Source of the DNA: CAZADA01 sp964483775
Lineage (GTDB): Bacteria; Pseudomonadota; Alphaproteobacteria; Caulobacterales; Maricaulaceae
Assembly: GCA_964483775.1 (NCBI GenBank)
Contig: CAZADA010000135.1
Location: 1-6,632 of the forward strand
DNA length: 6,632 nucleotides
Direction of reading: 5' to 3'
The notes under the pieces were generated by a model. It made no database searches. It was given only the letters and a program-made list of their open reading frames with translations, and had not been told where the DNA came from. Below are positions 1-6,392 of the stretch, piece after piece (within the stretch, counting starts at the first letter, position 1; each line of letters starts with the position of its first letter). The position numbers and the translations under genes were made by a program.

Positions 1-187
1 CACAACTCGCGGCAGAGTGGGAAGATCGGCGGCGAGACGCACGGCACGTGCGGTGCTAAGGTGGAACGGTCGGTGGGAGGAGCCTCTTATGTCGCCGCAT
101 GAGCCTCGAGAGCCTGTTCAGACGGGCGAGCCGTCCGCCGCGCACTGGCGCGCCGCCGGGCGCGTCTCTGGCCTTCGCTACGAGGCC
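1..187. other. Left-edge segment of unknown origin replacing the MlaA 3' half
   Basis: MlaA similarity ends at about 187, and I cannot recognise this segment on either strand. By hand count bases 1-180 are about 69% G+C, against about 60% for 241-300 inside the MlaA gene. On the plus strand a frame is open from base 1 to a TGA at 100-102 and could be the tail of a gene entering from the left, ending in residues GGASYVAA. An imperfect 18-base dyad lies at 39-56. An inserted element, a rearrangement or an assembly join would all fit. No terminal repeat can be established because the other end is outside the window. Confidence 0.35.
39..56. repeat. Imperfect 18-base dyad around GCACGTGC
   Basis: The sequence reads GCAC, g, GCACGTGC, g, GTGC, so it is symmetrical apart from the two single g positions. 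It lies in the unassigned left-edge segment. It could be a protein-binding dyad or chance in G+C-rich DNA; there is no loop, so a stable hairpin is unlikely. Confidence 0.3.
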
Positions 188-559
188 GAGCTGTGCCCCG
201 GCGCCGTCCCAATCGCCTTGCAGCACTTCGTTGGCGAACCAAACCGGCGTTTTCAGATTGTCGATGAAGTCCCGAACGCGATTGCGCGCGGGCTGGGGAG
301 CGATGCGGTAGACCTTCACGCTGGGCTCAAGGACGTATCGATCCAGCCCTTCATTGAAGGCGAACATGCGGCGGTTGAACCCCTCAAATGGATCATACGC
401 CGTGGGGGCGCCGAGTTCGGGGAGGGGATCGCTCGGGCCTGTTTGCGCGGCGGGTTCGTCGCCCGTGGTCTGAAGTGTCGAGGCCGCTGTGCCGTTGGTT
501 GATGAACAGCCGGCCAGGCAGGTCAACGCCGCAAGCAGCGCCCAGTGGAGTTTTGTCAC
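56..559 (-). CDS. mlaA: MlaA/VacJ outer-membrane lipoprotein, C-terminally truncated (probable pseudogene)
   Basis: MlaA sits in the outer membrane and passes mislocalised phospholipids to the periplasmic MlaC carrier, which keeps the outer leaflet asymmetric. I start it at the GTG at 559: a GAGGGGG Shine-Dalgarno lies 8 bases upstream (568-574), and this start gives a compact lipoprotein signal ending in the lipobox LAGC, with Cys18 as the lipidated residue. An in-frame GTG at 598 has no ribosome site. Family-typical sequence follows: DPFEGFNRRMFAFNEGLDRY (from about residue 56) and FIDNLKTPVWFANEVLQGDW (from about residue 98), continuing to GAQLG at residue 125. From about position 187 leftwards the frame encodes 42 arginine- and proline-rich residues unlike MlaA, then a stop. 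The product is 167 aa; the family usually has 220-280 aa, so roughly the second half is missing. It lies 94 bases after oligopeptidase B on the same strand. Family identity is secure; function is doubtful. Confidence 0.82.
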   Translation of the reverse strand: MTKLHWALLAALTCLAGCSSTNGTAASTLQTTGDEPAAQTGPSDPLPELGAPTAYDPFEGFNRRMFAFNEGLDRYVLEPSVKVYRIAPQPARNRVRDFIDNLKTPVWFANEVLQGDWDGAGAQLGLVAKARDAPGGAPVRGGRLARLNRLSRLMRRHKRLLPPTVPP

Positions 560-653
560 GGATCTGTCCCCCTCACGCGAACGAGAATGGCCTAGCACAT
601 GGCGTCAGAACAACAATTCTCAAGAGCATGGGATTGGGGCGCTTGCGTGGCGG

Positions 654-2795
654 TCACCCTGTGATCGCCTGGTCGATCAGCCCAGCCGCTTTGAGGATGA
701 AAGCGTACTCAAAGACGGTTTCCTTCAGCGCATCAAAGCGGCCGGTGGCGCCGCCATGGCCTGCGTCCATGTTGATTTTGCATAGGATCGGGGCGCGGGA
801 TGTGGAGCGGTCGCGCAACCGAGCGGCCCATTTTGCCGGCTCCCAGTACGTGACCCGCGGATCGGTGAGCCCGGCGGTGATCAAGATCGGAGGGTAGGGT
901 TGGGCGATCACATTGTCGTAAGGCGAATAGGCTGCGATGACCTCGTAGTCGTCACGACTTTCAAGCGGATTGCCCCATTCTGGCCATTCGGGGGGCGTTA
1001 GCGGCAGTTCGGCATCGCTCATTGTGTTCAACACATCGACAAACGGCACCATTGCGACACCGCCTTCGAACAGGTCCGGCGCCAAGTTGAGGGCGGCTCC
1101 CACCAACAGACCGCCGGCCGATCCGCCCATGGCGATGATGCGGCCGCGCGCGGTGAAACCATGGTCGACCAAAGCTTCGCCCGCTGAAACAAAGTCCTTA
1201 AAGGTGTTGGACTTTTTCTCCAGCTTGCCGTCGAGATACCATTGATAGCCTTTGGCCATGCCGCCCCGAATGTGGGCGATGGCGACCACCATGCCGCGGT
1301 CAACCAGGGACAGACGGTTGGAGCCGAAACTCGCCGGGATGGTGATCCCGTAACTGCCATACCCGTAGAGGAGCGCCGGCGCTGAGCCATCCAGCGGGGT
1401 TGTGCGATGGTGCAGCACCGTCACGGGGATTTCGGCCCCGTCGTGACCAGTGGCGGTGATGCGGCGCGCGATGTAGTCGGCCGGTTCGTGACCGGACGGG
1501 ATTTCCGCGGTTTTGAGGATGTCGCGTTGGCGGGTGTTCATGTCATAGCGCACGACCTGGGCCGGCGTCGTTGGCGAGGAATAGCCAAAGCGCAGCTCAT
1601 TGGTGTCGTATTCAAACTGATTGGCGAGCCCGAGCGCGTAGGCTTCTTCTTCAAGTGCGATCACATGTTCGTCGCCGTCGCGGAGGCGGTGGATCACGAT
1701 GCGGTCGAGGGCGTTTTCGCGCTCCAGGCGTACAATGTGATTGGCAAACGGGCGCACGCCCATCAGCAGCACGCCGGGGCGATGCGGGACCAGTTCGCGC
1801 CAGGCGTCGCGGCCAGGCGATTGGATCGGTGCGGTCATCAGCTTGAAGTCGACCGCCCCGCCGGCGTTGGTGACAATCAAGAACTGATCGCCCTGGTCGT
1901 GGATCGAGTATTCAAGATCAGGCTCACGCGGCGCAATGCACTGCGGGGCCTGCTCGGGGGCGTCGGCGTTGATGATGTGAAGTTCGCTGGTTGTGTGGTT
2001 GCTGGCTGAGATGACGATGAACCGGTCAGTTTCGGTTATGCCGACACCCACAAAGAAGCCTGGATCAGATTCTTCGTAGACGAGTTCGTCTTCACCGCCC
2101 AAACGACGACGGTAGACGCGGGCGGGACGATTGTTCTCGTCACGCCACACCCAAAAGAGTGTTTGGGAGTCGTTGGCCCAAACGAAATCACCCGACGTAT
2201 TGTCGATGCGCTCATCCAAATCCTGCCCGGTCGCGATATCGCGAACACATATGGTGTATTTCTCAGAGCCCTTCAGATCGACGGCGTAGGCGAGGAGCTT
2301 GTGGTTGGGACTGTGACTGAGACCGGCCAGATCAAAATATGCCTGTCCCTTGGCTTCAAGATCGCCGTCGAACAACACGTGTTCCTCACCCTTGGCGGTT
2401 TGATTGGCCTTGTCCCAGGTTTGGCGTACGGCGACGGCGTATTGGCCCTCGCCTGTTTCTTGGTTCCATTTGCGCGTGCGTGAGTAATAGGCGTAGGGAC
2501 CATCCGGCGTTGGAACGCCCACATCGTCTTCCTTGATCCGTCCGCGCATCTCGGCGAACACCGCGGCTTGTACATCCTCGGTGTCGGCCATCCAGGTTTT
2601 GGCGTAGCTGTTTTCCGCTTCAAGATGGGCGCGGATGTCGTCGGGCAACGTGCTTGGGTCGACCATCACTTCCCGCCAGTTCTCCGCGCGCAACCAGGCG
2701 AATTCGTCGACGCGCTCATGGCCGTGGGCGCTGACGGTTTGCGGGCGCTTTTCAGCGCGTGGCGGCTCGAGCGTGGACGTCGCAACGTCAGTCAT
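654..2795 (-). CDS. ptrB: Oligopeptidase B (S9A prolyl-oligopeptidase family serine peptidase)
   Basis: Oligopeptidase B is a cytosolic serine peptidase that cuts short peptides, classically after Arg or Lys. The ATG at 2795 is chosen because family similarity begins just after it (EPPRAEKRPQTVSAHG). A TTG-initiated extension to 2897 would add 34 residues without family similarity. A weak AAGAGA site lies 8 bases upstream. The protein is 713 aa against 686 in E. coli PtrB. The N-terminal part (about 1-75) and a seven-bladed propeller (about 75-400) precede the alpha/beta-hydrolase domain (about 440-713). The triad is Ser559 (GGSAGG), Asp645 (GLTDPRV) and His680 (DAGHGG); its spacing of 86 and 35 nearly matches the 85 and 35 of E. 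coli. Other signatures are YGYGSYG, AHIRGG and WGNP. Of the acidic residues that set specificity in enterobacterial enzymes, only one is kept (Glu603); the other three positions are Pro487, Ser489 and Pro605. It lies 119 bases after the MFS gene on the same strand and may be cotranscribed with it. Confidence 0.95.
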   Translation of the reverse strand: MTDVATSTLEPPRAEKRPQTVSAHGHERVDEFAWLRAENWREVMVDPSTLPDDIRAHLEAENSYAKTWMADTEDVQAAVFAEMRGRIKEDDVGVPTPDGPYAYYSRTRKWNQETGEGQYAVAVRQTWDKANQTAKGEEHVLFDGDLEAKGQAYFDLAGLSHSPNHKLLAYAVDLKGSEKYTICVRDIATGQDLDERIDNTSGDFVWANDSQTLFWVWRDENNRPARVYRRRLGGEDELVYEESDPGFFVGVGITETDRFIVISASNHTTSELHIINADAPEQAPQCIAPREPDLEYSIHDQGDQFLIVTNAGGAVDFKLMTAPIQSPGRDAWRELVPHRPGVLLMGVRPFANHIVRLERENALDRIVIHRLRDGDEHVIALEEEAYALGLANQFEYDTNELRFGYSSPTTPAQVVRYDMNTRQRDILKTAEIPSGHEPADYIARRITATGHDGAEIPVTVLHHRTTPLDGSAPALLYGYGSYGITIPASFGSNRLSLVDRGMVVAIAHIRGGMAKGYQWYLDGKLEKKSNTFKDFVSAGEALVDHGFTARGRIIAMGGSAGGLLVGAALNLAPDLFEGGVAMVPFVDVLNTMSDAELPLTPPEWPEWGNPLESRDDYEVIAAYSPYDNVIAQPYPPILITAGLTDPRVTYWEPAKWAARLRDRSTSRAPILCKINMDAGHGGATGRFDALKETVFEYAFILKAAGLIDQAITG

Positions 2796-2833
2796 GGCGG
2801 TGATCTCTTTCGGGTTTGCGGGCGTCAGGCTGG

Positions 2834-2850
2834 GGTCGCCGCTGGCGACC
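2834..2850. promoter_or_regulatory. Perfect 7-bp hairpin between the MFS gene and oligopeptidase B
   Basis: GGTCGCC and GGCGACC form a perfect 7-bp stem with a 3-base loop, in the 119-base gap between the MFS stop and the ptrB start. No T-run follows on the minus strand, so it is not a standard intrinsic terminator. It could be an mRNA stability or processing hairpin at the end of the MFS message, or a structure in the ptrB leader. It lies inside the 34-codon extension that I rejected as coding. Confidence 0.3.
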
Positions 2851-2868
2851 TTAGCGTTTGAAGGGTTC

Positions 2869-2897
2869 AGATAAGGCCAGTCTGTTGCTCGGAGCAA
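2869..2897 (-). promoter_or_regulatory. Weak candidate promoter for oligopeptidase B
   Basis: On the minus strand TTGCTC (2892-2897) is followed after 17 bases by TTATCT (2869-2874), 73 bases before the ptrB start. Only the TTG of the -35 box and two bases of the -10 box match consensus, so this is a guess supported mainly by spacing and position. Confidence 0.15.
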
Positions 2898-2914
2898 TTG
2901 TGGTGTTTTGCGGC

Positions 2915-4189
2915 TCAGTTGGGTTGATGGGCGCGCACTTTCATCACCGGGCTAAAGGCTAACAACCATAGGGTCATGGCAAGGACGCCGGCCATGGCGA
3001 TCCACGCTCCGACGCGGTTGTCAAAGTGCTGAACAATAAACCCCATGGCGACCATGCCGACGGGCGCGCCGGCCACGAAGCCGAGTTGATAGACGGACAA
3101 CACCCGCGCGCGGGCTTGGGGCGGGGCGGCCTCCTGGACGATGGCGCGGCTCATCGCGATCCCAAGTCCGCCCGAGACACCCCAGAAGAAAACCAGAAAC
3201 ACCACAACGAAGAAGGGAACGTCAAAGCTCATCAACCCGAGCGACAAACCGCCAAATCCAAAGCCGCACACCAATGGTAAGCCGGGGCGTTCAACATGAA
3301 AGCGCGCAAGCGCTGCAGTGGCGGACGCTGCGCCCAGCCAAAACACAATAAGCGCCAGGCCCAGCATATTCAGCCCGCCGCCGAAGGTCTCCAAAATCAA
3401 GAGCGGCAAGAGCACAAAGAAACTCATGCCGATGACAAACACCCCCACGCCGATCATGGCGATCACCATGGTGCGGATTGGCGGTGAGCGCCACACAATC
3501 GCTAATCCCTCCGCCATTTGGCGAAACACGTGTTCGCCTTCGGCGCGTTGACGAACGGGTAGTGGCGGCAGCGCCCAGGCCGCGGCGACGCCCGCTGCGA
3601 GCACGACGCCCTGGACGAAAATCAGCAAGGCGGTGAGCCAGCGTGTGGCGTCGCCAATGGATTCGGGGGAGGCGGTCATGGACACAGCTTGGGAGGCGAG
3701 ACTGGCCGCCGCCATGCCGGCGATTTGGCTCACGAATTGAACCATGCTCGTGAGCACCACGGCGCGTTGGACTGTGATGGCGCCGGTTGAGGCGTCGGCG
3801 GCTGCATTCAGGGCCGCGTCCCGTGTCGGCATCATGATGGCGCCAATGGCGCCCATAACCAGTCCGTACGCGACCATGCCGTTCAGCGTCCAAACATTGG
3901 TCGCGGCGGCTAACGCTAGGACGATCGGCGGAAGAAACGCAAACAGGTGAAGTCTTATCAAAAGAGCGCGGCGATCGGTGCGTTCAGCGATGATGCCGCC
4001 GAACAGAATGATGGCGCCGATCGGGGCCATCAACGAGGCCTGGACGATGCCGAACTGAGCGTCTGACGCTTCAAGGAGACGCTTGGCGCTGAACGGCACT
4101 AAGACGCTTTGCAACCCGAAGGCGAAAAACCAACTGGCTTGGGTGGCGAGATACGCCGCAAAGGGCCGTTTGCGGTGGGCTGTCGCCAC
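2915..4189 (-). CDS. MFS transporter, 12 predicted membrane helices
   Basis: This is a 424-aa inner-membrane protein of the major facilitator superfamily, which moves small solutes by proton-coupled or facilitated transport. Hydrophobic segments run through the whole length in two halves, split by a charged cytoplasmic loop at about 211-236 (RQRAEGEHVFRQMAEGLAIV). The loop between helices 2 and 3 carries a motif-A-like pattern, G65-I-I-A-E-R-T-D-R-R74. A second conserved loop, PTRDAALNAAAD, occurs at about 121-132. Overall it resembles the drug-efflux or enterobactin-exporter type (MFS_3-like), but the substrate cannot be told from sequence. The GTG at 4189 is chosen because AGGA lies 8 bases upstream and no earlier start has a ribosome site. 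It is transcribed divergently from the DoxX gene and is followed after 119 bases by oligopeptidase B on the same strand. No truncation or unusual composition is evident. Confidence 0.88.
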   Translation of the reverse strand: MATAHRKRPFAAYLATQASWFFAFGLQSVLVPFSAKRLLEASDAQFGIVQASLMAPIGAIILFGGIIAERTDRRALLIRLHLFAFLPPIVLALAAATNVWTLNGMVAYGLVMGAIGAIMMPTRDAALNAAADASTGAITVQRAVVLTSMVQFVSQIAGMAAASLASQAVSMTASPESIGDATRWLTALLIFVQGVVLAAGVAAAWALPPLPVRQRAEGEHVFRQMAEGLAIVWRSPPIRTMVIAMIGVGVFVIGMSFFVLLPLLILETFGGGLNMLGLALIVFWLGAASATAALARFHVERPGLPLVCGFGFGGLSLGLMSFDVPFFVVVFLVFFWGVSGGLGIAMSRAIVQEAAPPQARARVLSVYQLGFVAGAPVGMVAMGFIVQHFDNRVGAWIAMAGVLAMTLWLLAFSPVMKVRAHQPN

Positions 4190-4249
4190 AGGCGTTGTCC
4201 TCGTGCGATCGGGGAACGGGTCGCGTCCACATCGGGTGCGCTCGGTTAG

Positions 4250-4279
4250 GTCCTACGCGTTTGACTCTAGCTCTGGCAA
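4250..4279 (-). promoter_or_regulatory. Candidate promoter for the MFS gene
   Basis: On the minus strand TTGCCA (4274-4279, five of six matches to TTGACA) is followed after 18 bases by TAGGAC (4250-4255, three of six matches to TATAAT). It lies about 60 bases before the MFS start codon in the divergent gap. The -10 box is weak, so this is a proposal only. I found no comparable plus-strand pair for the DoxX gene. Confidence 0.25.
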
Positions 4280-4388
4280 TGCCGCGTGGTCATCAGCTCA
4301 CTGTGATTGGCTTTTCTCTTCAGCCTAGGGCACAACGCCGCATGCAGGACCGTGCGGACGACCCGGCGGGCATTGAGGGGATGGAACA

Positions 4389-5024
4389 ATGACATTTGTG
4401 TTGCGATGGCTGTTTGCGTTGGTGCTTGGAGCCGCGTTGATTTACTTCGGGATCTTGAAAATTTTGGCTGTTGCGCCCGTGTCGATGCAGTTTATGGAAC
4501 CGGCGCATATTTTCCAATTCATTGAAGCGAACGCCGAAGCCAACGACTTACCACTTAAAGACTACTGGTTCCCAGAGTTGAATATTCTGACGGGTGTCGT
4601 TGAAATTCTGGCGGGCTTGTTGTTGATTTTACCGGCGACACGCATTTTCGGGGCGCTTTTGGGAACGGGTGTCGCCGGCGGTGCGGTGGCCATGCACTTG
4701 TCTCAGTTTTCGAGCTTCAACTATTTGGGCATTTCGGCTCCTGTTGGTTTTGCCGCCAGCAGCGACAAAGCCGCACCGTTCACGGTCCAGCCTGAACCAG
4801 GCGAGGGCGAGACAGCGGCCGACTTGGAGCAATTGGCTGAGACAGTGTGTTCTGCTGATGCTTATGAGGCCGCCAATGAAGCTGGCGGCGAAGCCCTGCA
4901 GCAACTCTCGCAAGTGTGTTACGACTTCGCGGAATCCTCGACCTATCAGCCAGTGCTGTTTGGTGTGGCCTGCGGTCTGTTTGTCTTGGCTTTGATTAAC
5001 CTGTTCATGCCGCGCGGGCGCTGA
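4389..5024 (+). CDS. DoxX-like four-helix membrane protein with an acidic periplasmic insert
   Basis: This 211-aa protein has four predicted helices at about 5-25, 66-83, 86-105 and 187-207. Helix 1 has the family-like pattern FGILK, helix 2 has EILAGLLLILP, and helix 3 ends near AMHLSQF, all in keeping with DoxX-type proteins. Positive charges (Arg6, Arg85, and the Arg-Gly-Arg end) put both termini and the 2-3 loop in the cytoplasm, so the segments 26-65 and 106-186 face the periplasm. The second of these is unusually long and acidic: 13 Asp/Glu and one Lys in 121-186, with two cysteines (154 and 177) and helical-looking sequence. GAGGGG at 4375-4380, 8 bases before the ATG, supports the start. 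DoxX-family members have varied or unknown roles, some linked to redox membrane complexes; I assign no substrate. The gene appears monocistronic, 171 bases before mnhE and divergent from the MFS gene. Confidence 0.7.
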   Translation: MTFVLRWLFALVLGAALIYFGILKILAVAPVSMQFMEPAHIFQFIEANAEANDLPLKDYWFPELNILTGVVEILAGLLLILPATRIFGALLGTGVAGGAVAMHLSQFSSFNYLGISAPVGFAASSDKAAPFTVQPEPGEGETAADLEQLAETVCSADAYEAANEAGGEALQQLSQVCYDFAESSTYQPVLFGVACGLFVLALINLFMPRGR

Positions 5025-5195
5025 ATTTTGTGAAGGCGGGGCGTGGTATTGATGTATTGCGCTCCGTCACTTTTGCGTCCGCAGTATGTGGCGGGTGGGT
5101 CGCACCTTGACCATTTTTGGCGTGGCGGGGGGCTTCTCACACGCAACGGCGACGGCTAAGCATAGGGGTCTTGATGATCGCAGCGAGGGGACGCT

Positions 5196-5690
5196 GTGGG
5201 TAGAGCCCTTTACGCCATTGGATTGTTGCTTGCCCTGTCGGCGTTGTGGCTGACCCTTTCGGGCCGCTTGACCGATCCGCTTGTGCTGTCTTTTGGGGCG
5301 GGCTCGGTTGTGTTCGCCCTGTTGTTGGCGCGGCGGATGCAAATCCTCGATGAGGAAACCTCCCCGTTTCACCGGCTGTTCGCGCTTGCGCCCTATTGGG
5401 GCTGGCTTTTTGTGGAAATTGTGAAGGCCAACATCGTCGTCGCGCGGGAAGTTTTGAGGGCTGATCTGGACATCACACCGCGGCTGGTTCGGGTGCCCGT
5501 CGTGGCCAAGACCGATTTGGGGCGCACCGTTTTCGCCAACTCCATCACGCTCACGCCGGGCACGGTGACCGTGCAGGCGCGCCAGGAGGAACTGGTTGTT
5601 CACGCGCTGATGGGGTCGATCGCCCATCCCGATGCGTTTGCCGATATGGGCGAGCGTGTGGCGCGCGCCTGTGAGGGGCGAGTTTCATGA
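5196..5690 (+). CDS. mnhE: Na+/H+ antiporter subunit E (MnhE/MrpE)
   Basis: Subunit E is a small membrane component of the multisubunit Mrp-type cation/proton antiporter, which exports Na+ (in some systems K+) in exchange for protons. The protein has 164 aa, typical of the family. Hydrophobic segments lie at about 4-22, 28-46 and 62-84, followed by a cytoplasmic domain. Family marks are WGWLFVEIVKANIVVAREVL (about 68-87) and ANSITLTPGTVTV (about 114-126). The GTG start is supported by GAGGGG at 5185-5190, 5 bases upstream. Its stop overlaps the mnhF start in ATGA, so the two are probably translationally coupled. It is the first gene of the antiporter operon here; the 171-base gap before it should hold the promoter, but I could not pick one with confidence. 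Confidence 0.93.
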   Translation: MGRALYAIGLLLALSALWLTLSGRLTDPLVLSFGAGSVVFALLLARRMQILDEETSPFHRLFALAPYWGWLFVEIVKANIVVAREVLRADLDITPRLVRVPVVAKTDLGRTVFANSITLTPGTVTVQARQEELVVHALMGSIAHPDAFADMGERVARACEGRVS

Positions 5691-6019
5691 TTTTGGCGGC
5701 GCTCCTGGCGGTATTGGTAGCGATGGCGCTAGTCTTGGCTCGATTGTTCGCCGGACCGACCGTTTACGACCGTGTTGTCGCGGTGAACTCATTCGGCACC
5801 AAGACGGTTTTGTTTCTGGCGCTGTTTGCCTTTTTGATTGGGCGGCCCGATGCGATTGATATCGCCTTGCTCTATGCCTTGATCAATTTTGTCGCTGTGA
5901 TCGCTATATTGAAGTTCTTCCGGTATCGCGGCTTTCCTGTTTCACTTTTGCGGTCGCCGAAGCCAGCGCAACAGGACGCCAAGGCTGTTACGGGTTCGTC
6001 TGGGGAGCAGGATGGATAG
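5687..6019 (+). CDS. mnhF: Na+/H+ antiporter subunit F (MnhF/MrpF)
   Basis: This 110-aa protein has three predicted helices (about 2-20, 36-52, 58-78), the usual form of subunit F. Diagnostic stretches are GPTVYDRVVAVNSFGTK (23-39) and DIALLYALINFVAVIA (58-73). The short hydrophilic tail (about 88-110) is variable in the family. The ATG overlaps the mnhE stop by four bases, and GAGGGG at 5673-5678 is 8 bases upstream. Its own end overlaps mnhG by 8 bases. It acts only as part of the assembled antiporter complex in the inner membrane. Confidence 0.93.
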   Translation: MILAALLAVLVAMALVLARLFAGPTVYDRVVAVNSFGTKTVLFLALFAFLIGRPDAIDIALLYALINFVAVIAILKFFRYRGFPVSLLRSPKPAQQDAKAVTGSSGEQDG

Positions 6020-6392
6020 TTGGGCGGTCTTCGACTGGGTGCGTCACGGCGTGGCGGGCGGCTTTCTCGGCGTTGGCGTGTTCTTCATGATTGTCGGCGC
6101 CATCGGCGTCGTTCGCTTCCCCGATTTTTATACGCGTCTGCATGGCGCCGGCGTGACTGACACCATGGGCGCGGAGTTTATCTTGATCGGTTTGGTGGTG
6201 ATGTCGCCTGACGTCCAGACCGCGCTGAAATTGTTGGTGGTCATGCTGTTTTTGTTCATCACCAGCCCCACCGCGACCCATGCGATCGCCAACGCCGCGT
6301 ACTCGGCCGGCGTTGCGCCGATGCTGGAGCGGTTTCGGTCCCAGCCGCCGGATCAGGCCAAACGCCAAACGGATGAGGGGGGGGCGACATGA
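6012..6392 (+). CDS. mnhG: Na+/H+ antiporter subunit G (MnhG/MrpG)
   Basis: This 126-aa protein has three predicted helices (about 12-34, 49-65, 70-88). The subunit-G signature is clear: GAIGVVRFPDFYTRLHGAGV (29-48), then TDTMGAEFIL and TSPTATHAIANAAY (84-97). The ATG lies inside the end of mnhF, with GGGGAG at 6002-6007 just 4 bases upstream, which fits coupled translation. The polar tail (about 105-126) contains a run of eight G at 6377-6384, immediately before the stop. The stop overlaps the next start as ATGA. Confidence 0.94.
   Translation: MDSWAVFDWVRHGVAGGFLGVGVFFMIVGAIGVVRFPDFYTRLHGAGVTDTMGAEFILIGLVVMSPDVQTALKLLVVMLFLFITSPTATHAIANAAYSAGVAPMLERFRSQPPDQAKRQTDEGGAT

Noticed and set aside
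1407..2009. A 200-codon plus-strand open frame inside oligopeptidase B
   Set aside because: It lies fully antisense to a gene with clear family sequence and catalytic motifs, and its translation has no recognisable domain. Long antisense frames are common in G+C-rich genes.
2796..2897. A 34-codon N-terminal extension of oligopeptidase B from a TTG at 2897
   Set aside because: The added residues have no family similarity and no ribosome site precedes the TTG; the ATG at 2795 gives a length in line with the family.
2885..2897. Palindrome TTGCTC-G-GAGCAA as an operator
   Set aside because: A single 13-base dyad with a one-base centre and no second copy is too little to call an operator; it also overlaps the weak promoter candidate.
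3291..3893. A 200-codon minus-strand open frame overlapping the MFS gene in another frame
   Set aside because: The translation is rich in Arg and His, as expected of an out-of-frame reading of a membrane-protein gene; the MFS frame explains the region.
4261..4289. TTGACT as a -35 box for the DoxX gene
   Set aside because: No sequence resembling a -10 box occurs 16-18 bases downstream (GCGTGG is found there).
4190..4388. Short open frames in the divergent MFS/DoxX gap
   Set aside because: They overlap each other and both flanking genes, have no ribosome sites or recognisable protein features, and are best read as regulatory DNA.
5107..5135. TTGACC as a -35 box for the antiporter operon
   Set aside because: At 17 bases downstream the sequence is GGGCTT, not a -10 box, so I did not annotate a promoter.
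5067..5627. A 186-codon minus-strand frame antisense to mnhE
   Set aside because: mnhE is unmistakable on the plus strand; the antisense product is an Arg/Gln-rich shadow without a domain.
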